Shown here piece by piece: positions 1 to 9,241 of a stretch of DNA of 64,000 nt. A program made the position numbers and the translations under genes. Location: positions 186,001 to 250,000 of the forward strand of contig NW_020167522.1 of NCBI RefSeq assembly GCF_001641265.1. Direction: 5' to 3'. Source of the stretch: Pseudogymnoascus destructans (Eukaryota; Ascomycota; Leotiomycetes; Thelebolales; Thelebolaceae). The notes under the pieces were generated by a model. It was not told the DNA's origin, searched no databases, and was given only the letters and a program-made list of their open reading frames with translations. The number at the start of each line of letters is the position of its first letter. Position 1 is the first letter of the stretch.

Positions 1-2
1 GC

Positions 3-488
3 AAGCTGGGCCAACAATGGGTCGGACCATATACGGTGGTGGAATGGATTGGGCACGCATTTCGATTGGAACTACCTACCGGTTCGCAAATACACGATGT
101 GTTCTCACCAGACGTACTCATGAAGGATCCGAATAATCCCCTACCTGGTCAGGATCCGCCTGAGCCTAGCAGCAAAGTGATAGATGGCGTAGAGGAATGG
201 GAAGTGGAAAAGATCCTCGCCGTAAGGTTCCACCAGAAGCAACTACAATACAGGGTTAGTTGGGTCGGATACGATCCGGATTCGGAGTGGTACCCAGTGT
301 CAAACTTCATGAACTCTCCCCAGAAACTCAGAGAGTTTCATACGGAATACCCAGATTTACCAGGTCCACCTCAAGAACTACTCGGAGGGGTTACGGCGTG
401 GAAGGCGGGCGAGGAACAAAACTACGATCACGGGAAGGAAGACAAAGCGGAAGAAACAGAGTCGTCACTATCTACGACTCTAAACTAA
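3..488 (+). CDS. Integrase C-terminus with chromodomain (partial pol)
   Basis: The frame is open from the window edge and ends at TAA. It reads as the end of a Ty3/gypsy Pol polyprotein. The first 40 or so residues have the integrase C-terminal pattern (GPYTV, LELP, IHDVFSPDVL). A chromodomain follows, beginning near EWEVEKIL, with the aromatic residues of RYRVSW-like and SEWYP segments visible. Chromodomains on chromoviral integrases steer insertion towards marked chromatin. The last 50 residues are charged and low in complexity. Nothing in the visible part is broken, so the element may be fairly young. The catalytic integrase core, reverse transcriptase and Gag lie outside the window. Confidence 0.88.
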   Translation, partial: KLGQQWVGPYTVVEWIGHAFRLELPTGSQIHDVFSPDVLMKDPNNPLPGQDPPEPSSKVIDGVEEWEVEKILAVRFHQKQLQYRVSWVGYDPDSEWYPVSNFMNSPQKLREFHTEYPDLPGPPQELLGGVTAWKAGEEQNYDHGKEDKAEETESSLSTTLN

Positions 489-576
489 AATACCCTCTGA
501 GCCAGGGTGCACTCACCACCGTAACTCTTGCGGGAGTCACCCTTCCCAAACGTCTCACCAGCGTCGCAACAAGCGG

Positions 577-1359
577 CTACCACTGAGAGAGACGAAGGGT
601 CGAAGCGACCCCACGCGAAGAGTCAGGTCCGAGTCCCCTCCGACACAGGGCCTCCTCCTTTCTACGCCCCATCCTCCTCCGCCCCATACTGGGCCCCAAA
701 CCCATCCCCCTCACCCTCACCACCCTCACCACCCCCCTTCTTCCTCCCCCCAGCATGGTCCGGAGCCGTCGCAGCGACAGCGACGGCAGGAAGCCTGCCC
801 ACGCAGCCACCACTTCCCCCAAAAGAGCCGGCACGCTCCCCTGCTCCGTCCGAAGACGGCGCAGTGACGACCGGATTTGCTAAACCGAATCAGCACCGAA
901 ACCACACAGAACAGGGGGATACTTATGGCCAGACCCACCTCGAGGGCGGCGCGCATTGCACGGAGCTCCTCGTAGGAGTCGCGCTCGGCGGCCGAGCGGA
1001 ACTTTGGAACGCTTTGGGCGGCCACAAGGGCCACCCGGTTTGCCTCTGCGGCAGCGGCTTCGACGGCGGCGGGATCCCAGGGATCTGCTGCTTCGGCGGC
1101 AGCAAGGACACGGTATTCCTCGTCGAGGAACCAGGGAAGCTATGCAAATTGTTAGCAAAAGCCAACAGAGACAGAACAGCACAAGGGAACTCACCGGAAC
1201 GCAAGTGGAGTGCTGCGCCGTGCAGTACTCGCACTTGGACGAGGCGGGGGACCAGACACAATCGTGGTCCTTGACGCCACAAGCTTTGGCCCGAAGGCAG
1301 CGCAGGCAAAGGACATGGAACGCGCCCGACAAAGCTCCCGCGGGAGTCGGAATCGGCAT
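577..1359 (-). CDS. Antisense spliced gene with cysteine cluster, inside the retroelement
   Basis: The gene runs opposite to pol between integrase and 3' LTR. Exons are 1359-1195, 1139-939 and 879-577, all joined in phase 0, giving 222 residues. Both introns are good: 55 nt with GTGAGT, a GCTAAC branch point and TTGCATAG, and 59 nt with GTGGGT and GGTTTAG. Residues 18-53 hold seven cysteines spaced C-x2-C-x5-C-x6-C-x8-C-x2-C-x6-C, recalling a Zn2Cys6 binuclear cluster with a stretched middle loop. Exon 2 is rich in Ala and Glu and probably helical; exon 3 ends in a Gly/Arg-rich tail. The codons stay open across all junctions, which chance would rarely give. No function can be assigned. It may be a captured host gene or an accessory retroelement gene. 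A 17-A run lies just upstream of its ATG. Confidence 0.62.
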
Positions 1360-1677
1360 TGAAAAAAAAAAAAAAAAAGGGTTGGAATTCTGCGCAGAAT
1401 CCCGTCAGCCCAGCACACGTTATCACCCCTGCGCCAATGCGCTCCCATCACCTACTCGTTGTTGTGGATGGAAGTATCCTATCCAATTCATTAGTGTACC
1501 ATCGGACAATCCACGAGAAGGGGTCACTTACAGTTCTCGGAGGAGTGGTCGCTGGCGTTGTTGTTGGAGACGAAAGAAGAAGCGGACGCAGCTGCGCACT
1601 CATAGTCTGGCTTACAACAATGAACTCCGAATCGGGTTAGCGCGAACACTTCTCCTTTCATACATAGGACAGTCTTA

Positions 1678-1833
1678 TCCGAACGCTTCGCGGAGGCGAT
1701 TCGGAGTCCACTCGGACCGCCAGGAATGCACCCCCGAGCGAACAAAACAAAGTATAACTCGAACGCTTCGTGGATGCGATTCGGAATGCACTCAGACCAC
1801 CACCAATGTACCCCAGAGCGAACAAAGTAAACT
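1678..1833. repeat. Two tandem repeats of about 80 bp in the retroelement 3' region
   Basis: Two adjacent diverged copies begin CGAACGCTTCG near 1680 and 1758. Each continues through GCGATTCGGA, a CACTC-GGACC block and GAGCGAACAAA. They lie in the non-coding part between the antisense gene's start and the polypurine tract. Their role is unknown. Confidence 0.75.
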
Positions 1834-2027
1834 CTGATTCCGCACAATAAACGGAGTCAGTATGGCACAGCTCTAGCCTGACATACAACGCACCTTCCCG
1901 ACATGGCACATAAACAGGGTTGTTACAGATGCCATTACAAACAGAATAGAATGCATCTTCTCACGGATACCATTCAGAGATGTTGCGGAAATAATTCTCA
2001 CGTGTTTCGCGGACAAAACACTCTCTT

Positions 2028-2038
2028 AAGAGGGGGGG
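2028..2038 (+). promoter_or_regulatory. Polypurine tract (plus-strand primer)
   Basis: The purine run AAGAGGGGGGG ends three bases before the LTR start TGTAAGG at 2042. This is where plus-strand DNA synthesis is primed in LTR retroelements, and it supports calling the following LTR the 3' LTR of the same element as the integrase fragment. Confidence 0.8.
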
Positions 2039-2041
2039 TAG

Positions 2042-2685
2042 TGTAAGGATGCCAAAGCCCTCAGTGATGGAAAGCATCGGAGTCGGGCAGGTTACGGTCA
2101 CGTGGGGAGCATTAGGGTAGGTTATCCGAGTCGGACCCGTTTCGGGTACTTAAGGAAATTGACTCAACGGGGGTTCCTTGTAACGCTGACTTCTAAACGA
2201 TAGAAGACACAGAGGTTCTCTTGCGTAAAGGTTTACTTATCAGAGGAGGCAGGGGATCAGACACAAAGGCTTCAAGTAACACGTTACTAGTATATAACAA
2301 ATACTGTATTGAGTTGAGCACGAAGCTCCTATCTAAGAACTAACTATCTACTTGTATAGTGGCGTCGTGCCTAGTGGACTCCTGGGAACTCACTCGAGTC
2401 CTCGGAGTCCTGGACTCTTAGGATTCTTCTCATCATCCTGCGAGTCCGTCACGTGATACTTTCGGAACTACTATTCCCCGCTGCCCCTCCAGGTACCAGG
2501 GCCGGTCTCATGCGACCTCCCTCCTTCCTGTCCTGTAGTTGGCCAGCCTTCTTGTTCCGTCGTAACATTCCTCTCTTCATCTTTTTTGTATCCTTCGTAG
2601 TAGACCTATAGGATAGCATCCGTTTAGCCTCCGACTCGCACTCTCATATGCTATTACTGTGAGCTGGGTGCCCTGTGTCATTACA
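2042..2685 (+). mobile_element. LTR family A, copy 1 (3' LTR, split)
   Basis: The LTR starts TGTAAGGATGCC and ends GTGTCATTACA. Without the nested insertion and one target copy it is about 250 bp, matching the 247-bp solo copy at 3644. The two halves are 2042-2178 and 2573-2685. Confidence 0.9.
2179..2567 (+). mobile_element. LTR family B, solo, nested in LTR A
   Basis: This 389-bp solo LTR begins TGTAACGCTGAC and ends GTCGTAACA. It is flanked by the 5-bp duplication TTCCT (2174-2178 and 2568-2572). The uninterrupted target sequence can be read in the other LTR A copies, for example near 8890. A second, reversed copy lies at 4958-5432. Confidence 0.92.
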
Positions 2686-2779
2686 ACGTCATTGCTCCTT
2701 AGTTACTGGGCCGATATGACCACATAGCATATCTCTACAACCCTCTATGATTCATTATATGACATCACTCCTTAGTTAC

Positions 2780-3423
2780 TGGGCCAATACTACACATGAC
2801 ATATCTCTATCAACTAGAGGCCTAGGAACATGAACGATAGCTCCAAAAGCTTCTACAACCATCTATGATTATTACACGTCATCGCTCCTTAGTTACCCAC
2901 AAGATTGGTTAAGTTATGACATAATCTGTCTATAGGGGTACTCTGACCTTGGACCTCCTTTCACTTCCTATAGGCTAGGAACCTAGGAGATGGTTCTATG
3001 GGATTCTCTTACATCGACTACAGTTACCAAGCCTGGTTAGTCATGGAAGTCTTGGAAAATGAGAGAACTACACTCCTTTAGCATAAATAGGATTGCCCTT
3101 TCCTTAACAAAGCAGACAATACAGTAAATCGACTATCACATACTTCCACGTCTTTTCCAAGCTTCCAAGCATTGATCTTGTTACTCCTTGTTTCTGAAAA
3201 GTCAGTGAGGTGCTAACCTCTGACTTATCCCTGAGTTCTCAGACTCAACATTTGTTACAACTTGTCTAAACCACTCCACTACATCATACACCTGATTGCT
3301 GTGTTGTGGAATAGTCTAAGCTATGACCCTTTGGCTCTGTTTCCTAAGACAGTGTGTTGTCTTAGTAAAATCATCCCTTCCTTGGGTGGCTAGATTCTCA
3401 CATCTGGTGCACCCACCATTACA
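2780..3423 (+). repeat. Left arm of large inverted repeat
   Basis: The sequence is closely matched by the reverse complement of 4103-4797, with mostly single-base differences and a few indels. The outer end, towards 2686, carries extra tandem-like units containing CTCCTTAGTTACTGGGCC. The left chromovirus copy sits directly beside it. No coding potential was found. Confidence 0.85.
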
Positions 3424-3643
3424 CATGGTGGGGCACAAAGATTCATCATAGTCATGTGATTCTAGATACAGTTGAACCTGGATATAAGGATCTCTCAATA
3501 TAAGGATGGGTAGTCTGGTTCTGTAGTTTTTTAGCTGTAAAATAAGGATTATTTCTGTATAAGGATGATCCTTAAATCTGTGGTCCCAAAATTATTTTTA
3601 TACCAAACAATCCTTATAACTCATGTTCACCAACTCCACCATG

Positions 3644-3890
3644 TGTAAGGATGCCAAAGCCCTCAGTGATGGAAAGCATCGGAGTCGGGCAGGTTACGGT
3701 CACGGGGGGAGAGTTAGGGCAGGTTAGCCGAGTCGGACCCGTTTCGGGTACTTAAGGGGATTGACCCAACAGGGTTCCTCATCATCTTTTTTGTATCCTT
3801 CGTAGTAGACCTATAGGATAGCATCCATTTAGCCTCCGACTCGCACTCTCATATGCTATTACTGTGAGCTGGGTGCCCTGTGTCCTTACA
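3644..3890 (+). mobile_element. Solo LTR family A, copy 2
   Basis: A complete 247-bp solo LTR (TGTAAGGATGCC to TGTCCTTACA) with the perfect 5-bp duplication CCATG at 3639-3643 and 3891-3895. The duplicated bases include the ATG of the pogo-like transposase. Confidence 0.95.
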
Positions 3891-3892
3891 CC

Positions 3893-4100
3893 ATGGAGGC
3901 TTCGCAACCAAAAAAAAAGGCACGCACTCACCGATGTTCAGCGACAATGTATTCGACGCAGATATGCCAGCCACCCGTGCACTCAGCCTGCACTTATAGC
4001 CTGGTATGCCGCTCAAGCTCAAGGTCGCCAACTTAGCCAAGGCCAAATATCCTCAATTCTTTCCATGAAGTACCAATATCTCGACTCAGATACACGGAAG
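3893..4100 (+). pseudogene. pogo/Fot transposase N-terminal fragment
   Basis: After the ATG at 3893 the reading frame shifts by one base across a run of nine A at 3911-3919. It then gives the CENP-B/Psq-type helix-turn-helix start: ALTDVQRQ, then a second helix around LIAWYAAQ, then LSQGQISSIL and YQYLDSD. This is the DNA-binding front part of DDE_1 (pogo, Fot1, Tigger) transposases. The sequence then runs into the inverted-repeat arm. With truncation, frameshift and LTR insertion it is dead. The A-run slip may be mutation or sequencing error. Confidence 0.75.
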
Positions 4101-4102
4101 AA

Positions 4103-4797
4103 TGTAATGGTGGGTGCACCAGATATGAGAATCTAGCCACCCAAGGAAGGGATGATTTTACTAAGACAACACACTGTCTTAGGAAACAGAGCCAAAGGGT
4201 TGTAGCTTAGACTATTCCACAACGCAGCAATCAGGTGTGTGATGTAGTGAAGTGGTTCAGACAAGTTGCAACAAATGTTGAGTCTGGGAACTCAGGGGTA
4301 AGTCAGAGGTTAACACCTCACTGACTTTTCAGAAACAAGGAGTAACAAGATGAATGCTTGGAAGCTTGTAAAAGACGTGGAAGTATGTGATAGTCGATTT
4401 ACTGTATTGTCTGCTTGCCCTTTCTTAAGGAAAGGGCAATCCTATTTATGCCAAAGGAGTGTAGTTCTCTCATTTTCCATGACTTTCCATGACTAACCAG
4501 GCTTGGTAAATGTATTAGAAATCAAGTGCGACCCACAACTAGCTTGCTAATCATGTAGTGAACGTAAGAGAATCCCATAGAACCATCTCTTGGGTTCCTA
4601 GCCTATAGGAAGTGAAAAGGAGGTCCAAGGTCAGAGTACCTATAGACAAATTATGTCATAACTTAACCAATCTTGTGGGTAACTAAGGAGCGATGACGTG
4701 TAATGAATCATAGAGGGTTGTAGAAGCTTCTAGAGCTATCGTTCATGTTCCTAGGCCTCTAGTTGGTAGAGATATGCCATGTGGTAGTATTGGCCCA
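4103..4797 (-). repeat. Right arm of large inverted repeat
   Basis: This is the reverse complement of 2780-3423. It holds an insertion of about 50 bp near 4509-4562 that the left arm lacks. It begins TGTAATGG and ends GGCCCA, which would suit an LTR, but no target duplication is visible on either copy. The arms are about 680 bp apart. Confidence 0.82.
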
Positions 4798-4957
4798 CCC
4801 CCTTAAGGAGGAGATTTTCTTAATAACTTGTTCAATGAGTGTCCAAATGATATGCCGTGATGTATGTAGCATAAACAGATGTAGTAGAAGAGTTTGCAGC
4901 AATCGTTGAGTAGTATTGCTTCTGTTGTTGGTGTGATAAGCCAAGATATGTATGGTG

Positions 4958-5432
4958 TGTTACGACGGAACAAGAAGGCTGGCCAACTACAGGACAGGAA
5001 GGAGGGAGGTCGCATGAGACCGGCCCTGGTACCTGGAGGGGCAGCGGGGAATAGTAGTTCTGAAAGTATCACGTGACGGACTCGCAGGATGATGAGAAGA
5101 GTCCTAAGAGTCCAGGACTCCGAGGACTCGAGTGAGTTCCCAGGAGTCCACTAGGCACGTGACGGACTCGCAGGATGATGAGAAGAATCCTAAGAGTCCA
5201 GGACTCCGAGGACTCGAGTGAGTTCCCAAGAGTCCACTAGGCACGACGCCACTATATAAGTAGATAGTATTTCCTTAGATAGGAGCTTCGTGCTCAACTC
5301 AATACAGTATTTGTTATATACTAGTAACGTGTTACTTGAAGCCTTTGTGTCTGATCCCCTGCCTCCTCTGATAAGTAAACCTTTACGCAAGAGAACCTCT
5401 GTGCCTTCTATCATTTAGAAGTCAGCGTTACA
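4958..5432 (-). mobile_element. LTR family B, copy 2, reversed
   Basis: Reading on the minus strand it runs from TGTAACGCTGAC (5432) to GTCGTAACA (4958). It is longer than copy 1 because an 86-bp segment is tandemly duplicated (5071-5156 and 5157-5242, each starting ACGTGACGGACTCGCAGG). The flanks (TGGTG left, GTTTG right) do not form a target duplication, so rearrangement after insertion is likely. Confidence 0.88.
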
Positions 5433-5589
5433 GTTTGCTCTTGAGTTTGATAGCAAACTGAGTGCAACGAATGTCAGTATGACAAAGAAGACTTAACTTG
5501 GCACAAAGAGAAAAAGTAATGGCGAATATCCTGAACTCGAGATAGCTCTCTTTGACTGGCAACAATGCATGAAAAAGGAAAATGCGATA

Positions 5590-5875
5590 ATTGAGCTCTC
5601 TGGCTCGAGGCTCAATTCCAAGCCTGGCTCTAAGCTTGAGTTTGAGCTAGAGCAAGAGCTCAATTCCAGGCTCTAAGCTCAAGCTAGAACTTGACCTAGA
5701 GCTAGGCTTGGAACTCGAGCTCGAACTTAAGGCAGAGCTCGGAATTGAGCTCTCTAACTCAGGGCTTAATTCCAAGCCTAGCTCTAGCTCTAAGCCAGGG
5801 CTAGCTTAAGAGCTCAATTCTAAGCTCTAGCGTAGGACCTAGGCTTAAGTGCCAGCCTAGCCTAGGACTAAGCTT
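5590..5875. repeat. Degenerate GAGCTC/AGCTC-rich tract
   Basis: About 285 bp are built from diverged short units such as GAGCTC, AAGCTT, CTCGAG and GGCTCTAAGC. The unit is its own reverse complement, so the tract is densely palindromic. No start, stop or gene-like frame explains it. Confidence 0.75.
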
Positions 5876-5893
5876 CGGGCTACACCCGACCCT

Positions 5894-6316
5894 GTAATTA
5901 AGAGAGCTATAGCAGCTACTCAAAGAGCGAGGGTTTCTATGATACGCAAGTATACAAATAAGCATGATATTCAGCACTTTGATATTAGAGCTATAGTCTC
6001 TATAAAGGTGCCTTGAGAGGATAGAACCTCAACTAATAATAGGAGGCTCTTTGCACGCATTTTAGAAGAGCCTTACCCTCATAGATATCGGATTCTTACA
6101 CACTCTGGTATTATACAACGTCTTATACCTACAAAATCACTTGGTGTTGTAGAGCAAGATCTATGGTCTGATATCCTAATTCCTCCTTCTACAAAGCAAG
6201 TAACATTAGTGCTTGCAGCTAGAGAGGCTTCTACAAGTGCACGGGTTGGACTATCATGCCAATGCAAAGGGAAATGTATCAGGCCTATCTACTCGTACAG
6301 AAATAGCTTTAGTTGA
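5894..6316 (+). pseudogene. Integrase-like transposon ORF, C-terminal relic
   Basis: One frame reads for about 140 codons with one TGA at the place where PREDRTST is expected (CGA to TGA, a transition). The order of motifs is KYTNKHDI, a beta-rich segment, EDRTSTNNRRLF, PYPHRYRILT, then SCQCKGKC. This resembles, from memory, the tail of integrase-type ORFs with a cysteine-rich end (KRBA2-like). The later cysteines look replaced by tyrosine (YSY where CxC is expected), again transitions. The family call is uncertain; the protein-coding past is fairly clear. Confidence 0.5.
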
Positions 6317-6585
6317 GAGGCCAACGCAAGAGCAGACACAGTGGGTAATACTACGTAGCTATATAGATCAATTGATTAATTACTCCTACTTCTGGTTGGT
6401 TGGCTTCTGGTTGGGCCGGCTAGCTCACGAGCGGGCCCGCCAAACGATAATTCTCACGGTTGGGCCAGAACATATGTTAATTTACGTCACAAATCCATCA
6501 GCAATAGAGCCTAAAAAAAACTAGCTGACATCTCAAAACTCCAACTTTCAAACAGTTGATTTATATTAGATTACATTAGATTATA
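6317..6585. other. Intergenic, nothing recognised
   Basis: Short stretch between the integrase relic and the 3' end of the methyltransferase gene. AT-rich before 6585, with the dyad-like GGTTGGCTTCTGGTTGGGCC around 6398. No gene seen. Confidence 0.6.
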
Positions 6586-7485
6586 TTATAGCAAATTCGG
6601 ATCCGTGAGTGGCACATAGGAAACCCCATACATCTGCTTCTTCTTTACAACACCATTTACGTCCTTGTCCACGAGCCAAATATGTTGCCCAATCCCAGTT
6701 GTAGCGTCATCAACCGGGATAAACATTCTATTCATCTGTTAGCACTTCATCTCCTCCACCATCGCATCTCAAACGTACCTTCCCGGTCGCCTCAGCTGCG
6801 CAACCAATTCTTCATGAAGATGCGCCGCCCCAGCCCCAACATGAATAGCATCCCACCCCTTCTCATCCCACGTATCCTGTCCGATATTCTTCTTCCCAAT
6901 ATCCGGCTCCACCCACCCCTTCCTCCCATCCCCAACTACAAACCTCACCTTCCCACTCTCCAACATCGTGGCTCCCTCAGCACTCTTCGCCATATTCTTC
7001 CTCCCCAACTCAGCAAGCTCTTTGATATGCTCGATCCCAACCACCTTCCCATCGGCGCCGGCAAGCTCCGCCATCACGTGAGTAAGGTACCCAGACCCGG
7101 ACCCGACGTCGAGGACGCGCATGGGTCGGTCGGCGGGGTAGCCCGTGACGGCGGAGCAGGTCGATGGGAAGAGGGACTCGAGCGCTGAAGCGTGCATGTG
7201 TGGTGCGGAGATTGTGGCGCGCCATCCGATGGGCTGTGGGCTGTCTTCGTAGGCGGAGGTGTGGCGGGGACAGTATTGTCCGCGGTCAACCTGGGTGGGT
7301 AGATGGGTGAGCTTGTTTCTCCAGGGCTGCGGGGGGGTGGGGGGGGTGGGGCGGGTGAAGTGGAGAGTTGGTGGGTTTATTACCTTGAGCATAGCCTCTT
7401 TCACACGGGTTGTCTGGACAATCCTATTTCTGAAGAGGTTCTCGACCAGCTCGGTGTTCGTCGTACCACCGCATCGCCAGGCCAT
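6586..7485 (-). CDS. Protein-L-isoaspartate O-methyltransferase
   Basis: Repairs proteins by S-adenosylmethionine-dependent methylation of L-isoaspartyl residues; cytosolic in relatives. Exons are 7485-7384, 7290-6779 and 6727-6586, giving 252 residues. Intron 1 (93 nt) lacks in-frame stops; intron 2 (51 nt) has GTACGT, a GCTAAC branch point and AATAG. The protein starts MAWRCGG and has the family's VDRGQYCP, the SAM-binding motif VLDVGSGSGYLT, and a C-terminal part with GRMFIPV and QHIWLVDKD recovered only by splicing exon 3. The ATG at 7485 is preferred over the upstream in-frame ATG at 7557 because fungal relatives start MAWRC. It lies between transposon relics and a hAT-like element, an isolated host gene in the nest. 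Confident call. Confidence 0.93.
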
Positions 7486-7777
7486 GGTGGAATAGAGCAG
7501 GTATTGCGGGTGAAGGATGAAGGATTTGAGTTTGGAGAATATGGAGTTCACGCGCATATAGACGGGCTGATAGTGAAAGATGGTAAGTTCTGAATAGATG
7601 TTGTATTTGTTTGCTAATCTAAAGTGAGATGTTTGTGGTAAGTTAAATCAGCTCATGGTGACGTTGTGGTGGTGTGTCTGATTGTCTCATTGGGGGATAG
7701 TGCGGGGTAATTCGGAGATGAGATAAGTCCCCAAGACTACATACCTATGTATATGTAGTACAGTACTGTACTGTAGT

Positions 7778-7925
7778 TAGGCTGCGCACTACTCGCTCAA
7801 TACTCGGCTCACTCGCTCAGTGGGTTACTCAGCTGGGTGAGTAGCTGAACCTTTTACTCGACTCGGTGAGTGAGGTCAATACTCAGTTACTCTGTAAAAA
7901 CCCGGTGAGTACTCGGCTATCACGT
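7778..7925 (+). repeat. hAT-like left terminal and subterminal repeats
   Basis: The 13-bp terminal repeat is followed by about 135 bp of repeated ACTCG, CTCAGTGAG and GAGTACTCGG motifs, ending near TCACGTG. The block ACTCAGCTGGGTGAGTA is shared with the right end. Such subterminal motifs are usual transposase-binding sites in hAT elements. Confidence 0.8.
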
Positions 7926-8107
7926 GTAAGATTTATGCATCATGTGAACAGTCCCTCATACGATTAATACTGTTTTATGGTTAAGTTAAAGTATTACATC
8001 TATTAGCATCACTCTCGCCATCTCTAGTAAGCTGTGAGAACGAATCATGTATATTCCTCTATCTAAGTACCATGATTATCAGAAGATTATTAGAACGCTA
8101 TTATCTA

Positions 8108-9118
8108 TTATATATGCTTAAGAACATCCCTCCACCTTGCTTGATGAGGCCGGCCAGACCTACTAATACCTAAAGTATTTATAGGGTCTTGATGAGGATC
8201 CTCGACTGAGCGGAACGAGCTATGAGTCAAGATAACTGTGTATAGAACTTGTTCATAAAATGTCTCTTGTGTGAGAATATGATCTTATTATAGGTATTAA
8301 CCTACATAATTCTGGTAATAATCTGGTAATCCTTACTTGTTGAGGTTGCATTTGATTGATTCGCATTTGATAGAGACTATCCTTCCCATCTGTGACTTCT
8401 TTTTGCAAATGTCTGATGCAAGATGTGTTGCCATAGACTTTGGGCCAGCAGACTTGATTGCAGGATGCGTAAGGGCCTTCGAACAATAAGTACAAATAAC
8501 ACATGGTTCTCCAGAAAGCCGGTCTGCTCCTTGGTGATAACTTCTCCAGTATTGAGAACTCCAGTTGGTTGAATCCCATGCAATCTTCATAAGGAGTTTT
8601 GTAGTATGATCTGAGTGTTGTTCATACCATCGTGATAGCTTCCACCACTCAATGAATATATCGTGTGTATCCTTAGTCCATTTGACGAATTGGTTTAACT
8701 TGCCAATATATTCAAGGCCTGCAGGGACTTTGTAAGGATGCCTGTCCCTCAGTGATGGAAAGGATCTGAGTCGGGCAGGTTACGGTCACATGATAAGAGT
8801 TAAGGCAGGTTAGCTGAGTCGGGCAGGTTACGGTCACATGATAAGAGTTAAGGCAGGTTAGCTGAGTCGGACCCGTTTCGGGTACTTAAGGAGATTGACC
8901 CAACGGGGGTTCCTCTCTTCATCTTTTTTGTATCCTTCGTAGTAGACCTATAGGATAGCATCCGTTTAGCCTCTGACTCGCACTCTCATATGCTATTACT
9001 GTGAGCTGGGTGCCCTGTGTCCTTACAGACTTGATTTAATGAGGATAGTCGTTGAGAAGACGGAAAAGAGTCTGAGAATACTGTCAGAATCAAACAACTC
9101 TGAGTATTGAGATGGCAT
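8108..9118 (-). pseudogene. hAT transposase, N-terminal part only
   Basis: Reading starts at ATG 9118 (MPSQYSELFDSDS), needs one frame change near 9080, crosses the solo LTR at 8731-9027, and then gives a long clean stretch. That stretch includes a BED-type zinc finger (CTYC, then HLASDIC) and WWKLSRWYEQ upstream of it, typical of fungal hAT transposases. An intron at about 8287-8337 (GTAAGG to AATAAG) precedes TFYEQVLYTVIL and FRSVEDP. The frame then ends at TAA 8108. The RNase H-like core and C-terminal dimerisation region are absent. The fragment supports the superfamily call made from the ends. Confidence 0.72.
8731..9027 (+). mobile_element. Solo LTR family A, copy 3
   Basis: 297 bp with the duplication GACTT at 8726-8730 and 9028-9032. 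It is longer than copy 2 because a 48-bp unit starting GAGTCGGGCAGGTTACGG is tandemly doubled. It interrupts the hAT transposase relic. Confidence 0.95.
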
Positions 9119-9241
9119 TTGGCAAATTGCTCGATTATCAAAAGGTTACCAGAAGTCTGGCTACGATGAAGTACTTAAATACCTGGTTTTCCAACGCGAA
9201 AGGTACTCCAGCGCTATAACTTTAGCAACTCAAGTTCTCCT

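Larger units (their letters stand above)
1..2685 (+). mobile_element. Ty3/gypsy chromovirus, 3' part
   Basis: This is the 3' end of a chromodomain-bearing LTR retrotransposon whose 5' part lies left of the window. Visible parts in order are the integrase C-terminus with chromodomain (3-488), an antisense spliced gene (577-1359), a non-coding tail with two tandem repeats, a G-rich polypurine tract at 2028-2038, and a 3' LTR from 2042 (TGTAAGG) to 2685 (TTACA). The LTR is split by a 389-bp LTR of another family. Three solo LTRs of the same family occur at 3644, 8731 and 10172. The presumed right target duplication is ACGTC at 2686-2690, but the left partner lies outside the window. Confidence 0.9.
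3469..4102 (+). mobile_element. pogo/Fot-like DNA transposon, 5' fragment
   Basis: The fragment starts CAGTTGAACCTGGATATAAG at 3469, directly after TA at 3467. This looks like the TA target and terminal repeat of pogo/Fot1-type elements. Further AT-rich repeats of ATAAGGAT follow. The transposase begins at the ATG now split by a solo LTR. The element is cut off by the right inverted-repeat arm at about 4103, so its catalytic region is missing. Confidence 0.7.

Noticed and set aside
528..1837. Long Pro-rich and Arg-rich frames on the plus strand
   Set aside because: They lie opposite the spliced antisense gene; their composition follows from its G-rich coding strand and they match nothing.
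1524..1909. Minus-strand frames upstream of the antisense gene
   Set aside because: They run through the tandem 80-bp repeats and owe their openness to repetition.
4103..4797. Inverted-repeat arm as a solo LTR
   Set aside because: TG and CA ends are present but neither copy has a 5-bp target duplication or an LTR-like neighbour.
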